Assembly: GCA_001655205.1 (NCBI GenBank)
Contig: LPNZ01010212.1
Coordinates: 1 to 26,867, forward strand
Direction: 5' to 3'
DNA from: Lenisia limosa
Taxonomy: Eukaryota; Breviatea
Length of the DNA: 26,867 nt
Shown here: positions 1 through 9,885 of the stretch, piece by piece
How positions within the stretch are numbered: the first letter of the stretch is position 1
Layout: each line of letters opens with the position of its first letter
Made by a program: the position numbers and the translations under genes
The notes under the pieces: model-generated
The model's database searches: none
Seen by the model: the letters and a program-made list of their open reading frames with translations, nothing else
What the model was told of the DNA's origin: nothing

Positions 1-72
1 AGTGCGGCGCCAACGCGATTTGGGGCTCAGGCGGCACAGATGCAAGCCCTTCTCAACACCCAGGCGGCTTAG
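1..72 (+). CDS. 3' end of a protein-coding gene (partial)
   Basis: Frame 1 is open from the window edge to a TAG at 70-72 and ends in QMQALLNTQAA, an Ala/Gln-rich tail. An AT-rich stretch (TTTATTATTTATTGAATATTG) follows at once, as expected of a 3' UTR. Only 23 residues are visible, so the family cannot be named. The next gene is on the opposite strand and ends at 539, so the pair is convergent. Confidence 0.55.
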   Translation, partial: SAAPTRFGAQAAQMQALLNTQAA

Positions 73-538
73 GTTTAGTTTATTATTTATTGAATATTGA
101 ATTCATGCTCTTCTCATGTTCCTCAACTGGTCAGTTCAGCCCCCAAGTAATGAAATACATACAATCTACAATACAACCCCAATCATATCTATCCGGACCG
201 TCTGGACAAAGTCAACAGTCGAAGCGCGTCACTAGCCGACAAACGGTCAGCCACCTGCGGGGCCATGCATGCCTGAAATATGAAGAACAGATGGAATCCG
301 ACGACTGAAGACACCACCCACCCTAATAACGCGATCTAATTCAGCATGATCGGTAATTGGCAGTTGAACAACCCCGCGACTGGGAGATAAGTAGATCAAA
401 TATATTCGGTACCCCAGGTTTGGTTATTGTCATTATTGTTAAGATTCTCTTGAGCACCACCCTACCATGACAAAATTTGAATGTGATAAACACAATTGTA
501 AGAGTACTTTTTTTTTATTTTGAAATATCTTTTACCCC
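73..538. other. Intergenic stretch between convergent genes
   Basis: This holds the presumed 3' UTRs of the gene ending at 72 and of the minus-strand kinase-like gene ending at 539. A short open frame at 90-308 has low-complexity Ser/Gln content and no visible splice or domain logic, so I do not call it a gene. I see no RNA gene or repeat here. Confidence 0.5.
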
Positions 539-1603
539 TTATTTGGGTTTAAGTGTTGGTGATGTTGGTGAGGTCCAGCACCAACACCTTCTGTTTGTGG
601 TAATCGCAAAACTGACTCTTTCACCATAAGCACAAAAACCCCACATGAAGGGCACAGCCTTTTGCCCCTTGGCGACGAGATTTTTGATCAGTCCATGGAG
701 CATTACGGCGACCACCGAGCCGGCAGCGTAAACATCAGAAGACAAGCACAGGTCGGATTCAGCTCTTGCCTCAGGCGGTTCAAGAGGCCAATGTGGGGCT
801 GGGCCTAGGGGGTAGGCTACCTGAGGGGTAACAAAGTGTAACGTATATTATGTGTCTGTGTGAGATGCTATTTAGGTAATCAAAACGCTATTATACCCAC
901 TCCGCTCCCAAAGGACCTTTTTAGCATCAGCCGTGGCAAGACGTACGTTACCAGTTGATGACACAAAGACGTTGGAAGGCTACTCGTTAGAAGCCAATAA
1001 AACGAAACGCTGCTCGTATTTGTTCTGTGTTTTAGACTCTCCCCTCCCCACTTTGATATTGCCATGTCCCAGGCCGGCCGTCTCTAGGGCCACAACCGCA
1101 CTCAGGAGACCGGAAGCGATGAAAGCAATATCTCCGCCGGCGTTGTTGGGGAATGAGTCGCTTTGGAGGAGCGTCATAAGGTCACGTCCGCGCAAGTTGG
1201 CCGTTTCAAGAATTATGGAGCCTAAAGGGGATCGGGGTGAAGGGGAATTCCCCAAAAAAAAATAGATCAAAGAATTAAGACCCTTTTTTCGAGACAGATG
1301 TATGAGCGACAAAGAACAATCAAGCTTGCCTGATTTTTTCATGGCACAAGTGGGATGCAGTAAATGATCTGACTTGACTTCAAATAAGGCCTCAATTTGA
1401 TCTGCAAGAGTAATTCTTTCGTTTATGTGGTTGTCACTTCTTCACTCAAACCCCAGAACCAGTGAAAAGACAAAACTATTGAAAATGAGTATTTGCAGTG
1501 TCTTGTTAGGCAGAGTGGAATTCAGCCACCCACCCTCAACTGCCAGTTGGTGCTTTGCTGAAAGATTCCGGACAAAGCGTAATACAACAGGCTCGGTGCA
1601 GCG
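539..1603 (-). CDS. Protein kinase-like (probable pseudokinase), 5' part uncertain
   Basis: Four exons fit a kinase fold. About 1280-1395 (after a CTTGCAG acceptor) reads LADQIEALFEVKSDHLLHP, like an alpha-C helix and the following loop. 1052-1221 reads IILETANLRGRDLMTLLQ (beta-5 and hinge) and runs to GLGHGNIK. 917-979 continues PSNVFVSSTGNVRLATAD. 539-820 reads VAYPLGPAPHWPLEPPEA, then SSDVYAAGSVVAVMLHGL (alpha-F). The spliced loop HGNIKPSN stands where active kinases have HRDxKxxN, so the catalytic Asp is Asn; DFG is replaced by TAD and APE by PPE. These changes argue against normal phosphotransfer. The C-lobe is short, stopping (TAA at 539-541) soon after alpha-F. The N-terminus, including any VAIK lysine, lies at or beyond the gap at 1604-1690. 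It resembles plant HGN receptor-like pseudokinases at the loop only; I cannot assign a subfamily. Confidence 0.7.
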
Positions 1604-1690
1604 NNNNNNNNNNNNNNNNNNNNNNNNNNNNNNNNNNNNNNNNNNNNNNNNNNNNNNNNNNNNNNNNNNNNNNNNNNNNNNNNNNNNNNN

Positions 1691-2098
1691 TATATAATAA
1701 AAACCTTGGAATGCCTATCATTCGGCCAATCAATAACACATGAGCTCTGAACCTCAACAAGGCTATCATCACCAAGCACCCCAACCTCAACAAGGTGACC
1801 ATTAAGCACCCCAACCTCAACAAGGCCTTCACCATGCTCAACGAAACGGATAAGAGCAGGGGACACGGTGGGGCCTGGTGTGTAACAGTCTTCCTCCAGA
1901 CCCTCGGGGAAGGCGGCGGAATAATTCGGCGGGAGGCAGTTGGNNNNNNNNNNNNNNNNNNNNNNNNNNNNNNNNNNNNNNNNNNNNNNNNNNNNNNNNN
2001 NNNNNNNNNNNNNNNNNNNNNNNNNNNNNNNNNNNNNNNNNNNNNNNNNNNNNNNNNNNNNNNNNNNNNNNNNNNNNNNNNNNNNNNNNNNNNNNNNN
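1691..2098. other. Repeat-rich stretch with an internal gap
   Basis: Sequence between two gaps (1604-1690 and 1944-2098). It contains three copies of AACCTCAACAAGG spaced 33 and 30 nt apart (from 1750, 1783 and 1813). Both strands stay open across these: plus as HPNLNK-type units, minus as LVEVGVL-type units. It may be a coding repeat, perhaps the 5' part of the kinase-like gene or a separate small gene, but the strand cannot be decided. Confidence 0.4.
1750..1840. repeat. Short tandem repeat, 30-33 nt period, three units
   Basis: The core AACCTCAACAAGG recurs at 1750, 1783 and 1813, with CACCCC just before the second and third copies. The periods are multiples of three, consistent with 10-11 residue repeats if translated. 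Confidence 0.75.
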
Positions 2099-2205
2099 TG
2101 GGTGAATGGTTGAATGGGTGAATGGTTGAATAGGTGAATGGTTGAATGGGTGAATGGGTGAGTGGGTGAATGGTTGAATGGGTGAATGGTTGAATGGGTG
2201 AATGG
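2099..2205. repeat. Minisatellite of TGGGTGAA/TGGTTGAA units
   Basis: About thirteen 8-nt units, alternating TGGGTGAA and TGGTTGAA with a few variants (TAGGTGAA, TGGGTGAG). It adjoins the 155-nt gap at 1944-2098, so the array probably extends into the gap. It lies in the intergenic region downstream of the gene ending at 2271. Confidence 0.9.
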
Positions 2206-2270
2206 GAAATTTCTTCAATAAAGTTAAAATATCAGAGGTACGATACAAATGCTATCAATCATCAAAAACG

Positions 2271-5200
2271 TTAAAAAGCAGAGGGGGATGGTGATGTCCA
2301 TACAGTGCTGCTCAGTTCCATGACTCGTTTTTGCGTGACGGCTGATGTGGCTTTGGTGCGTGACAACATATCGTCTTTTGCAGCAATGTAGGCGTCGATA
2401 GGAGGGAGCACTGCGAGTGTAATTATACTGAATACAGCGGCAAAAAAAATGAGTTGGGGGCTGAAATTTCCCTCACCGTTGGGGTCGGCACGCGAGGAGC
2501 TAAGGTCTCTGAGGTGTTGGGCTGTTGCGTTGAGAGACCCGCATTGCTGACGTAAATGTAGAATAACTCCGCTGGTCACCTGAGCGAGGGGGGATTAAGA
2601 ATAATGATAAAAGGATAAGTCAAAGAAGCTTCATCTGTTTTTGACTGAATCATTTGTAATTGAATCATGGAACCGCAAATACCCACTCGCGCAAGGGCGA
2701 CGACAGTAGTGGACGCCCCGCCATCTGATGATGCAGCGGCCGAAGGTAATTGCAGAACTGTGGCAAGCGAGGTGATCAAATCTGGGTGTGAAATGAATAA
2801 ATTCATATAGTAAAAATAATAATTTGAACTAAGAGTTCTGAGGCAAATAGAATACCGAAACAGATAACCAACAATCTTTATGCATTGAAATAACCTGAAT
2901 TACAAAAAAATACCCGGTCGCTAACATCAAACATACCGCTTCGAGTGCTGCATTCAGGTGGCGGCAGCGGACCTGGGAAGACAGCGATGGAGTTCTAATT
3001 TGGTCAAGCTTTGCCAATAAGGGGCCAGTTCAAAATAGGAAAGTTGCCAACCTTGCGCAGGTGCTCGGCGCCTCTACTTGAAGCCTCATTGAGATTCTTC
3101 AGAATGACTGGGTCGGGCAGACCGCTCAGGTCGTCAGCATTCATCAACATAGCCTCCACGCAATCACATGCGTCTTGGATTGCGTAAGCGCAATGGAACC
3201 GAGGGTCAGCCTGTACGGGTTAACACCCTGAACATTTGAATTGAACATTGGGTCTTAATCCCAGAGCAAACGGGGAAATAATATCCTGACTCCCACCAAT
3301 TTCTGACTGTCCCAATCGGAGGAGTTTGACATCATCAACTCAGCTTTGCGAAGAACCTGTGGGGGGGGGGGGTCAATCAGAAGACAAATGAGAGTTGAAA
3401 CCATTTTGACAACACTAGAGGGGAGGACCCCCTCACAGCTTGCATTTGAACGATATCATGAGGAGCAGTTGGCTTGTTGCACTCCAGGGTACCGAGGACC
3501 TTTTCCACCTTCTTACCTAGGCTTACAAGAAGCGAATTCTGGATGTTCATCAATTAATTCATCAAAAATTTCAGCCGTTGATCAAATACTTCACATAACA
3601 AGTTTTATCTCCTCTTACCTCCTCTTCCGATAACACAGGCTTTGAAAGTCCTCCAACAGAACTCGCAAATTCCTAACAAATTGTTAAAAAAAAAGTAAGG
3701 AAGCGTCATAACATACCCTGAGAGCAGTGCCACGACACGCCAGAAGAGGTTTGAGGGGGTCAGGTTGCGTTGATGAACCCATTCGAAGGTTAGCGAGAGC
3801 ATTGCTGATGAATAATCAATATTAATCTGAAGTATTTCTGAATATTTTACAGAACATGCAACCGGTGATATTATTGAGAAATGCAGTCATTCATGCTGTT
3901 TAAGTGTTGATAAATGCAGTCATTCAAGTGGATCCCTATCACTCACCTTGTTTGTGAGGTTGATCGTGTGCGAGTGAGGGGAAGAACTCCTGAAATTCTT
4001 TTTCGGAGCTGAGAACCCAAAATGCTTGAGGAACGGCTGAATAATCACCAAAGAGATATTATGCTACGGAGGAGTAAAAGAAAGCAATATAAACTGTTCG
4101 TTAAAAACCTGGTCCCTATCATTTTGTGCAGCACCCCATAGCACAAAGGGATGGGATAAGGTCATGAAGCATAAGAATGCTTTGGTCCGAAAAAATAACG
4201 GAATTACTCGATAAATATGTCTCTTCGTGCGAAATTGACTCTCAAATATTATCTAAAATAGAATATAACAACTTCTTGAATACAGAAGACACCTCAAATA
4301 CCTATTGTCTCGTGATGAGCTCCGTGCACGTGTAGTTTCCTAAAATTTCAATCAAATAAAAGAGAATAAAATACAAAATCTGTTATTTCCATCCGCTTTA
4401 AATACTGGGTCGAAAATGATACAGCCAACTCCAAGCGCCAGAGATACCCGAGGTTCCTTTGAAGAAAACATGACACTAGAGACTATTGTAAAACTTAGGT
4501 TTAATATTAGCTAAACGATTATTATCATTCTTTGACAAGATATCTTTTGCTTTCATCGCCTCAGTCATTATTGTAGCCTCTATGAAAGTCTAACAGTTTT
4601 ACAGTTAGTTTTACAGTTGACAATGTCCTAATGATGGGTTGGATCTTCCTAATGATGTGGGCTGAGTGTAGAAAAGTATACATAACTAGCAGATATATGA
4701 GGTGACCTGACCACCCCAACATTTTAACCTCCAAGCCACAACCTCCCACCTTTCCCGGTCTGGGCGGCCGGCCTGCATTGAGGGTCTGCGTGGACGCCAT
4801 ATTGAGAGCAACACTGGTGCGCAAACGCGAAATTGTTGCGTCAAGATCCGAAGCCGCTGCAGCACAGGTCGTGACATTTTGATCGTAAGATGATACTTGC
4901 ATCTAGAGAGGGGTCGATGAACGATAACAGAACAAAAATGTATTATTATTTTGGTTCGGGAGTAAACAAGCCTAAATATGTATATGTTGTCCAAAAATAC
5001 CTGTAGCTGAATGAGCTTCTGGCAAATCGGTTCGAGATCAGCAAATGCAGAGTTGGCGATATTGAGTCGCTGACGAACCTGGGAGATCGTGAGACAGAAT
5101 ACTCCCCCCACAGAAAAACCACCCACCCACATTGATAATGCTATTCAGTATCCCTTACCTGTTCCTCCTGGGTTGGCGGGCTTTCGAGCGGCCTCAGAAC

Positions 5201-6194
5201 GGCGTTGATGGAGGCTCTCACAGCGGTAGCGTCGATTGTCATCCCATGGCTCAGGTGCGTGACTGCCATGCTGAGGCTTGCTCGTCCACGTGCCGGTGTC
5301 AGGCCCTGTGGCTTTTGCCTTGGGGTTTAATAAGAGCTTTGTTTCAATTTGCCATATAATAATCCAAACCAATATATCTTTCTTACAATCAACCCACCAT
5401 TCGGGGCTAAAGCTGGCCCACGCCGGGAGATCAAGATTTTTACTGCAGCATAACTGGAGCATTTCAAAGGCAACTCGAGTCATAGCGCTGGACAAACACA
5501 TGTGCAGTGGGTGGCTGGAGACTGCTGCGCAAACGGATATTAGGCCGAAAAAAGGGTATTAAAAGGGTTACTTGGACGAAAGCAGCTGGTACAAGAGAAT
5601 GGCCAAGAAAGAGCGGTAAAAGGGATTCAAAGCAAACCGCCAGGTAACATAGCAGCAAGAGAGGCCTTGTGGTCTTCCGAGACAAGCGCTGCTTTCACCT
5701 CGGCCATGGCTTGGTTCTGCAGAAGTAAGTTTCAGGGAACGCACTTATTATATATCCTCTAGATAGATTACAAAACATGGCAAGATAGGATATGATCATA
5801 TGTAGAATATATCCATATACTAATAATACAGTATGTATGTATACCATCACATGTATTATCATGAGAAAGGCATTCAATATGTGAGATATAAACGTTGTTG
5901 AAAAAAAGATAATTTGAAATCAATAGGGTTGGAAAGCATGGTATGAAATTAGTTCGAACTTTTGGCCTGGTTGCCAAGAAGCGATGGGCTAGGCGAATAA
6001 ATGAAGTGTGGCATCCGGCTCGCGAGGTAGCAATAAGAAGCACAGCTGCAGACGATAAGGGGTTGCATTAAAAAGGGTTTGCAATATGATTCCGGTATTT
6101 GGCCTAATATTCAGACATACCTGAAGGCTTGAGGACAGTGATAGGGCTGCCATTTGCAATTTTGAGTGCACATAAAGTGTCATGAGAAGCTCTC
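2271..6194 (-). CDS. Many-exon, mainly helical protein of unknown family
   Basis: Spliced on the minus strand from an ATG at 6194 (MRASHDTLCALKIANG) to a TAA at 2271-2273. About 18 short exons give roughly 680 residues, and phases agree at nearly all junctions. Readable segments in order: LIATSRAGCHTSFIRLAHRF; LPAWASFSPEWWVDCK; LSMAVTHLSHGMTIDATAV; RLNIANSAFADLEPICQKLI (heptad-like); DLDATISRLRTSVAL; SDQSILMLHDLIPSLCAM; VPQAFWVLSSEKEFQEFFP; LGKKVEKVLGTLECN; DACDCVEAMLMNADDLSGL; a Pro-rich link; and a last exon with a hydrophobic stretch LIFFAAVFSIITLAVLPP, possibly one membrane segment. The pattern suits a helical scaffold. I do not recognise the family. An in-frame piece upstream (LVEVASFNQ, about 6265-6290) may mean the true start is further 5'. 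Exons at about 4330-4500 and 5560-5720 are the least sure. Confidence 0.6.
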
Positions 6195-6428
6195 ATTTTG
6201 GATACCCGCTCCTGGTTCTGGAACTATTACCTCAAGTAGATTTTTTTTAAAAAAAAAACACGTGGTACCTGGTTGAAGCTGGCCACTTCAACAAGAGATG
6301 TAAAGAAAAACACAAAACATTGTTACGTGAAAACCAGACAAAAATAATAATCATTGCCATCACGGCGGTTACACCTGTCGCAACCGGTGTTTTCTTTTGA
6401 TTTGATGGATACTTTTGATGAATGACAC

Positions 6429-8739
6429 TCAGCCCACATCATTAGGAAGATCCAGGTTAGCTCCAGCCTGGACCAGGGCAAATGCAGCACTAACGGATTC
6501 ATTTCGCACCGCAACGTGAAGCGCTGAATCTCCGGGCTAAATGCGTCATGGGTAGGGCCGCATTGGTTCCCAGTGTTAGTAGATAAATTCCACAACAATT
6601 TTACAACAGACACACTTTGGCATTGGTAATGAAACAAATGATGAGGGTAGCCGTTATTATAATTGATTTTTAAAGGATACGTAAGTGTCAAATAAGATTT
6701 ATCAACATTGCCTGATAACATACCGAAAAGGGACACAAAGATAGAACTGTCCTTACATAGATATTGAGAGTTCTGTAGATTCGAGCGAGGGGGACAGCGA
6801 GGGTCGGTAGAGTGCTAGGCCGCCGGACAAGGTCACGTGCCTCAAATCGCCGCATTTGTTTTTGTTGGGACTGAGAGGGGGGGGGGGTAAGCGAAGGAAA
6901 AGTCAATGATAAATACGCATTAAGTTTCTTGGTGGGATCACAATAAATGCAGGAGAATACTGTAAACCATTATCTTTGCTCAATCACACATCCCAATATT
7001 TCAAAACCTGCTCATACATGGGTAGCATTGAGGTCGATGTTGGGGCATTTTAACAGGGCCCGCACGACTTGGGTGTTGTCAAGGTATGCAGCAATCTTAA
7101 GTGCTGTGTGTCCTCTCTGGGGAGAAGTAATGCTGAGTGAAAACTCAAACCCTTGAAAACGTGTTTTGTGTTCAATAAATACAAATAAAGGGCTTAGGCA
7201 TGGGGAATAATATTTACAAAACCTCCCAGACTTTGCAGCATTGATTAGGATGAACTCCCGCCGAGACAAGGCACGTGACTACGTCAGCATGTCCGGCCTG
7301 GGCAGCAATGGCAAGGGCTGTGACACCATCGCTGGCAGCTTGACAGGGGTCCGCATCGGACTTGAGTAGCCTTAAACCGTAAACTTTAACATCGGGAAAA
7401 CTCTTCAAAGACAAGGTGATTTGTTATCAACCACCCAATCGCAATTATGAACAGCACCCACAGCTTAACAACATCAAGAGATCCGTTGAAACACGCAAAT
7501 TGGAAGGCAGTTTCCTTTGTCTAAAAAGGTCATCATGTGGCTGTGGAAAATTTCAAAGAATATAAATTGGGAATATTCAAAAGAATATGACTTCTGAACC
7601 ATAAAAAAGACGGGATTGTTGTCAATAATGTTATTGACCTGGAAAAAAATAATCCATGTGCATTTTCAAATTATTCTTTGACATACTTAAAATTAATTAC
7701 AATCAATTTTTTTCTCAAAAAAAGTTCATATCAAATGGCGTTATTTGATGTGATTTCTACAAGCACACCTTATTAAGAGCTGCAACATCAGCACCACGAG
7801 CAAGAAGAAACTCCACCATCTCCAACGAACCATGAAGACAGGCATGCATGAGCGGGGTGTTCCCACTCTGAATTCGTGAGCTTCCCCATCTTGAATCTAG
7901 TTCTTTCAATACAATCATCTCAATAGGAGCAGAGGGAATTTTCAAGATACCCCCCCTTCCACATTATCAAGGGCTCCAACGTCGGCACCGGAAGCTGCTA
8001 AAACATGGGCAGCCGCCACCGCATTCACGTGACAGGCTGCATGAACCGCAGTCGTGCCAGCCTGGGGGGGGGGGTCAGCTCTCCTTCCAAAACTGGTTGA
8101 TAAAACAACCCCTTAGGGGGAAAAGGTTTCAGTATAAAAAGTTATACATATCTCCCAATTCCAATACAACGCTAGTGTTTTTTAAAAAGAGAAATAAGGA
8201 AATGCAACCCACCACTGTACGGGCCTTGATATCAGCACCATCGCCAAGAAGAAGGTAAACCATTTCAGTACTATGAACCGCTGCCATGAGAGGTGTTAAT
8301 CCAGCCTGGGTTGTAAGGAGCTAACAAACTCAATCCAGACACACATGGTCAGCAAGGTTAGGGTCAGCACCCTGGTCTAGAAGAAGTTCTACAATAGCAT
8401 CACTACCAAGTCCGGCTGCCAGTATCAGAGGGGTGGTACCTTCCTTGAAGTGTGAAAATGCGACTGCATGGATGAATGTAATATGAACATTTACGACCGG
8501 ATTTCAATTGTGTCTGCGCAAATAGCCACAAACTTTCAGTAAGTTGAGCTCAGCTTCAATGTCTTTTGATGTACTCAAGAGGCACTCAAGTCCTTCCAAA
8601 TCCTGCTCTTTGATCTAAAAAAAAAAATGAATAGAGGATAAAGAAAATATCAATTACAACAACGCAACAAATGTAGAGGTGAACTTACAGCTTCCAAAAA
8701 AGTGGTAGGATGGGACTTGTCATCAGGTATCTCTGCCAT
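6429..8739 (-). CDS. Ankyrin-repeat protein
   Basis: Starts MAEIPDDKSHPTTFLEA at 8739 and ends with TGA at 6429-6431. About 12 exons encode a solenoid of ankyrin repeats with good TPLxxAxxxG signatures: TTPLILAAGLGSDAIVELLL, LTPLMAAVHSTEMVYLLL, TTAVHAACHVNAVAAAHVL, NTPLMHACLHGSLEMVEFLL, ETAFQFACFNGSLDVVKL, VTALAIAAQAGHADVVTCLV, HTALKIAAYLDNTQVVRALL, and a last unit ending AGANLDLPNDVG. Most repeats sit on one exon each, with the acceptor just before the repeat's turn. No signal peptide, membrane segment or extra domain is visible. Such solenoids bind proteins; the partner is unknown. The exon at about 6750-6882 (Arg-rich) has two possible reading frames. Confidence 0.85.
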
Positions 8740-9080
8740 TTTGCAGGGAAAAAATAAAAATAAATCAAAACACGGCGGTTCTTTTAGTCATTAATAATCA
8801 CTGGTTAATTATCAATTAATCAATTAATCAATTAATCAATTAATCAATTAATCAATTAATCATACTGGTTAAGCAGCAACCCAGACAACTTTTACCCTCT
8901 ACCTAGGTTTCCAAGTGTTCCAAGTGGCCCCGGGCTACCCTTTAGGTAGAACACGGGCCGGATTAACCCAGAGCTACTGAAGCTGCGGGGAAAGGCCCGG
9001 GGGGGGGGGGGGNNNNNNNNNNNNNNNNNNNNNNNNNNNNNNNNNNNNNNNNNNNNNNAAACAGACCACACAATAAAACA
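8740..9080. promoter_or_regulatory. Divergent upstream region with octamer repeat and gap
   Basis: Separates the minus-strand ankyrin gene (start 8739) from the plus-strand CX9C gene (start 9081) and so must hold both promoters. It contains the AATTAATC array, a GC-rich patch (about 8917-8998) ending in 14 G residues, and a gap at 9013-9058. No TATA element can be assigned with confidence. Confidence 0.5.
8808..8862. repeat. AATTAATC octamer tandem repeat
   Basis: Six to seven near-perfect copies of AATTAATC, almost a palindrome (ATTAAT core), in the divergent promoter region. It could be a plain microsatellite or a cluster of homeodomain-like TAAT sites; sequence alone does not separate these. 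Confidence 0.9.
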
Positions 9081-9733
9081 ATGACAGCAGATCCAGCTAT
9101 GGTTGATCAAATGCTCAAGGAGAAGGTTCCTAAGTATAAGAAGCTGAAGGAAGACTGCGGAGTATGCTACCTTTCATTCTTCTGTTGTCATTCTTTCCTT
9201 AAACAAACATTTAACAGTGTTTGTATTGATATTTAGCCGGAGCAGCCAACGTGTTCTTTGCCTTTCGTCATCCACATTCCTTATCAACCTTGTCTAGAAG
9301 TTCCTCATGGCCAGGGAGCAGGTCTGTGCTGCTGAACCTCAGAGCCCCGATTGCCAAAAGTTGATCCAGGTTAGAGCCTTGAAAAGGACTGCTCTTTTTG
9401 AAAACACTTACTCTTTCACCTCATCATTCAGGTTTCTTTTGATTGTGTTGCACGCTCACTTTGTGCCAAGACTTACAAGTCTTATGGCGAGTGTCTCATG
9501 AAGAACCAACAGAATCCTGATAAGTGTGAAAAGCAAAAGGTTGGAGGGTGTTTGCACCATTGGCAAAGTTACCCTTTCCTTCTCTGGTCTTAAAATGATA
9601 CCCATGTATTTCATCACTCGGTGTTACATAGCTGCTTGTTTTAAAGATATTTTAGAAAGCTTTTCAGAAGTGTAACAAGAAGTTTTCTGACGAGTGTGAT
9701 GCTGCCATCACCAAGGCTGGACTTAAGAACTAG
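9081..9733 (+). CDS. Small twin CX9C (CHCH-like) protein, probably mitochondrial
   Basis: Four exons (9081-9161, 9298-9369, 9432-9539, 9656-9733) give 112 residues; every junction is in phase 0. The protein starts MTADPAMVDQMLKEKV. It has nine Cys, including CAKTYKSYGEC and, across the last junction, CEKQKKAFQKC: two CX9C motifs, the signature of proteins oxidised by Mia40 in the mitochondrial intermembrane space. Further Cys (CGKFLMAREQVC, CVARSLC, CNKKFSDEC) suggest more disulfides than the usual two. It is Lys-rich with no N-terminal presequence, as is usual for this class. I cannot tell which family (COX assembly, complex I accessory or other). An AATAAA at 9810 fits its poly(A) signal. 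Convergent with TRAP-alpha 152 bp on. Confidence 0.8.
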
Positions 9734-9885
9734 GCAGATGTTTCGGGTATGTAAATGGTAGTTTTGTAAAGTATGATGAATGTTTATTCAAAGAGCCTTT
9801 TTGATACTCAATAAAATGGGTAAGTTAACAAAATTACATCACAAAAAAAAAAGAAACAGTTTAGACTTAAACCATATGCATATAT

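Noticed and set aside
933-1265. Plus-strand open frame of 110 codons
   Set aside because: Antisense shadow of the kinase-like exons, whose phase and motifs on the minus strand are coherent.
4339-4472. Alternative start MFSSKEPRVSLALGVGC as the start of a separate gene
   Set aside because: Its frame cannot be spliced onto the next exons without a stop, whereas another frame (FFKGTSGISGAWSWL) joins in phase to upstream and downstream exons.
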